Below are positions 61,565 through 64,000 of a stretch of 64,000 nucleotides of DNA, piece after piece (position 1 is the stretch's first letter; every line of letters starts with the position of its first letter). A program made the translations under genes and the position numbers. The notes under the pieces are model-generated. The model worked only from the letters and a program-made list of their open reading frames with translations, ran no database searches and was not told the DNA's origin. The stretch lies in the IMG/VR virus record IMGVR_UViG_3300009034_000001, positions 1 to 64,000 of that record. One strand, 5' to 3'. Origin of the DNA: a virus.

Positions 61565-63904
61565 TTAATCACCAATACATTCTTCAATCATATCGCCTAA
61601 TTGACATTCTGTAGCAAGAGGACATGTACCTTGATTAAGCAATTCTCTCTCTGCATCGGTAAGTTTAACTTTATTTTTGATTTTCTGCCCAAGTTTCATG
61701 TTGGCAACTACCGGACAACTACCACAATCGAGTTCTAAAGCAGAAGCATCTTTCAATTCGGCATCTCCATCCAGCATATCATCAACCACTAACATATTAG
61801 CAATTGGGCAACCTGTCATTTTATCCTTTTTCTTGTGTGCACCTGCTTTCTTAAAATCAGGAACAAAATCATATTCCTGACTGATTTCGTCCACGACAGG
61901 TGTAGAACCGGGTTCGAATGTACACTCCAACTTAAGCCAACGTCCAATTCGTCTCACATCAACGGGGAAAGTTTCGTGGTAACCGTCTTTTGGTGTCCAC
62001 TGTACTTTATCAAAGTTCTTCTGTAATTGCGTTGTCTTAACTCTAACCTTGAGATTGGAATTGCCTCGTTCCGTACCAGTCACATTTAGAGTACCCCAAC
62101 GAGTATATGGTTTATCCGCTTTAAATTCAACGGTCCAAGTACCGGTATTGAAGTTACCTTCTTCAGTAATTGGCTGATAGTTTGCACCTAAGCCGTAATG
62201 CCATCCGCCAAAGCTTAAACCAGCGCCCTGAATCCCAGCACCAGCTAGTTGGTATCTAGATACATTTAAGTCGCCAATGTACAACCACGAAGTACCATCA
62301 AATTCCTCCGTCCAATAATGATACTTCGCAAGATATTCATATCCTCCGAAAGCTAGACCTGCATTTTGAGTGCCACAACCGGCTAAGTACGCACGAGCAG
62401 CAATTAAATTACCTCCAGCCGACCAAGAAGTTCCGTCATACGTCTCCGTAGTATTCAAAATTTGAATAGCGATGTCGTCCCAACCACCAAAGCTTAAGCC
62501 TGCATTCTGAGTTCCGCAACCAGCTAGCCCATATCGAAATTTATTAAGGTTGTTGCTAGCAGTCCATACCGCACCATCATATTCTTCAGTGAAACCAACA
62601 CGTGCGGATACATAACCACCAAAGCTCAAACCTGCATTTTGTACACCGCAACCCGCGAGGGTCCAACGAGCTGTATTAAGATTGCCCCCTAAAGACCAAT
62701 TTGTACCATCATATTCTTCTGCGGGCTGGGCCGGCGCACCAATAGAATATCCGCCAAAAGCCAAGCCTGCATTCTGAGTTCCGCAACCAGCACAAGCTTC
62801 CCGAGCAACGTTTAAATTCCCGCCAGGCAACCAACCTGTTCCGTCATACTCTTCAGTTGTTACGGAACGACCAGTACTTTCGACGCCACCAAAACTCAAA
62901 CCTGCATTTTGTAGGCCACAGCCAGCAAGGCCTCGACGAGCTGTATTAAGGTTGCCTCCTAAAGTCCAAACGTGCATTCCTCTTAAACTACCTGCTAAAA
63001 TTGGTTCCAGACCGGTATGAGGAGCATATTCTTCAGTTGTTCCTAAAATATTCAGTGTCGCATCATCGTGACCACCAAAGGATAAACCAGCTTGTGTGGT
63101 ACCGCACCCGGCTAAAGATGAACGTGCAACATTGAGATTGACCGAGCTGGTCCAACTTGCGCCGTCATATTCCTCCGTGGTTCCCATCGGGCCATAACCA
63201 CCAAAGGAGAGACCGGCATTTTGTGTGCCACAGCCAGCTAATCTGTTTCGAGCAGTATTCAAACTTCCACCAAGAGACCAGGTTGCGCCATCGTATTCTT
63301 CCGTTGTTGCCAACCATGATCCACCAAAACTAAGCCCCGCGTTCTGACTACCGCAACCGGCTAATGAGTCACGTGGTTGATTTAGGCTGCCACCAACGGT
63401 CCAAGTTGCGCCGTTATATTCCTCCGTGGCTCCCGACAAAGTGGCGCCATCCCAACCGCCAAAGGAAAGACCTGCACTTTGAGTTCCAGCTCCAGCTAGA
63501 TATCCACGGCCAGTATTGAGATTACCACCTAGTGACCATACTGAGCCGTCGTATTCCTCGGATAATGGGGAAATGCCGTTTGTATATCCGCCAAAGGAAA
63601 GACCAGCGACTTGGGTGCCACAACCGGCTAGAAACCTTTTTTTGTTGTTTAAGTTACCGCCTACAGCCCAAGAAGCTCCATTATATTCTTCCGTGTCCTT
63701 CACAAGAGTATATGCTGGGTATTCTCCACCAAAGGAGAGACCGGCATTTTGTGTGCCACATCCTGCGAGCCACTTACGCGCTTTATTCAAATTGCCACCA
63801 AGTGTCCAACCACCAACTATGTAACCAGTAGCTTTAAAATCAAGGTTATTTAAAACACCCTCATTAAAGTCTTCAATTTCTGTCCAAGTTTTTGTTTGAA
63901 TCAT
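61565..63904 (-). CDS. Kelch-like 12-repeat adhesin
   Basis: 779 residues. Twelve repeats of about 45-55 residues, each with NLN-x-AR-x-LAGCG-TQNAGLSFGG followed by TEEYDGxSW, which should form one or two beta-propellers. Residues ~615-690 form another beta domain, and the last ~90 contain three CP repeats like those of the 55.6-kb protein (TDAERELLNQGTCPL). Probably a surface-exposed virion protein for carbohydrate or receptor binding. AAGGAGGTGATTTAAGAT-ATG. Repeats may recombine. Confidence 0.85.
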   Translation of the reverse strand: MIQTKTWTEIEDFNEGVLNNLDFKATGYIVGGWTLGGNLNKARKWLAGCGTQNAGLSFGGEYPAYTLVKDTEEYNGASWAVGGNLNNKKRFLAGCGTQVAGLSFGGYTNGISPLSEEYDGSVWSLGGNLNTGRGYLAGAGTQSAGLSFGGWDGATLSGATEEYNGATWTVGGSLNQPRDSLAGCGSQNAGLSFGGSWLATTEEYDGATWSLGGSLNTARNRLAGCGTQNAGLSFGGYGPMGTTEEYDGASWTSSVNLNVARSSLAGCGTTQAGLSFGGHDDATLNILGTTEEYAPHTGLEPILAGSLRGMHVWTLGGNLNTARRGLAGCGLQNAGLSFGGVESTGRSVTTEEYDGTGWLPGGNLNVAREACAGCGTQNAGLAFGGYSIGAPAQPAEEYDGTNWSLGGNLNTARWTLAGCGVQNAGLSFGGYVSARVGFTEEYDGAVWTASNNLNKFRYGLAGCGTQNAGLSFGGWDDIAIQILNTTETYDGTSWSAGGNLIAARAYLAGCGTQNAGLAFGGYEYLAKYHYWTEEFDGTSWLYIGDLNVSRYQLAGAGIQGAGLSFGGWHYGLGANYQPITEEGNFNTGTWTVEFKADKPYTRWGTLNVTGTERGNSNLKVRVKTTQLQKNFDKVQWTPKDGYHETFPVDVRRIGRWLKLECTFEPGSTPVVDEISQEYDFVPDFKKAGAHKKKDKMTGCPIANMLVVDDMLDGDAELKDASALELDCGSCPVVANMKLGQKIKNKVKLTDAERELLNQGTCPLATECQLGDMIEECIGD

Positions 63905-64000
63905 ATCTTAAATCACCTCCTTTTCAAAACGATTTATGCAAATTATAAGTTTCTTGACGTTTTAACCGCAGTCATATGCGTTGGCATCTTAATGAACATA

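Noticed and set aside
63905-64000. Promoter upstream of the adhesin
   Set aside because: A TATAAT-like box is present but no acceptable -35 at 16-18 bases was found.

Overview
The window is a piece of a large double-stranded DNA tailed-phage genome, probably a long-tailed siphovirus. Every gene I can support lies on the minus strand, so transcription runs from high to low coordinates. Genes are packed with short gaps or ATGA/TAATG overlaps, and strong GGAGG-type ribosome sites precede most starts. Stops are TAA, TAG and TGA, and the large structural ORFs are uninterrupted, so the standard bacterial code applies. A Gram-negative host is inferred from two enzymes of ADP-heptose (LPS-core sugar) synthesis. 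No terminase, portal, polymerase or tRNA was seen, so the genome is larger than this window.

Layout in transcription order. 63.9-59.9 kb: a 12-repeat kelch-like adhesin, a metallophosphoesterase and an HNH/NUMOD3 remnant. 59.9-54.2 kb: a consensus sigma70-like promoter, protease-scaffold fusion, HK97-fold capsid, connector and head-tail completion proteins. 54.1-50.0 kb: small zinc-ribbon and membrane proteins, a six-repeat beta-propeller protein, tail tube, and a tail assembly chaperone pair with a CCCTTTC slippery site for -1 frameshifting. 49.9-48.3 kb: an S-adenosylmethionine-decarboxylase-like gene and a DUF3326 gene, both metabolic and oddly placed between chaperone and tape measure. 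48.3-31.2 kb: a 2170-residue tape measure that seems to start at ATT, then distal tail, baseplate, NlpC/P60, tip and adhesin genes.

31.2-16.9 kb is a glycan island: seven glycosyltransferase genes (one with three glycosyltransferase domains plus TPR repeats), four methyltransferases, a heptose kinase and RNase HII. Its first part (31.2-24.1 kb) follows the tail genes without a break, so it is probably expressed late, which suggests a role in decorating virions or the host surface. A second promoter at 24.1 kb starts the remainder.

16.9-1 kb is an accessory region of many genes of 20-150 codons (zinc ribbons, single membrane helices, a three-member SC[CR]GH family), interspersed with recognisable enzymes: radical SAM protein, heptose adenylyltransferase, methionine aminopeptidase, an MttB-family methyltransferase coupled to a class I glutamine amidotransferase, and NAD-dependent DNA ligase cut by the window edge. 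Several genes below 60 codons were found by reading the gaps between longer ORFs.
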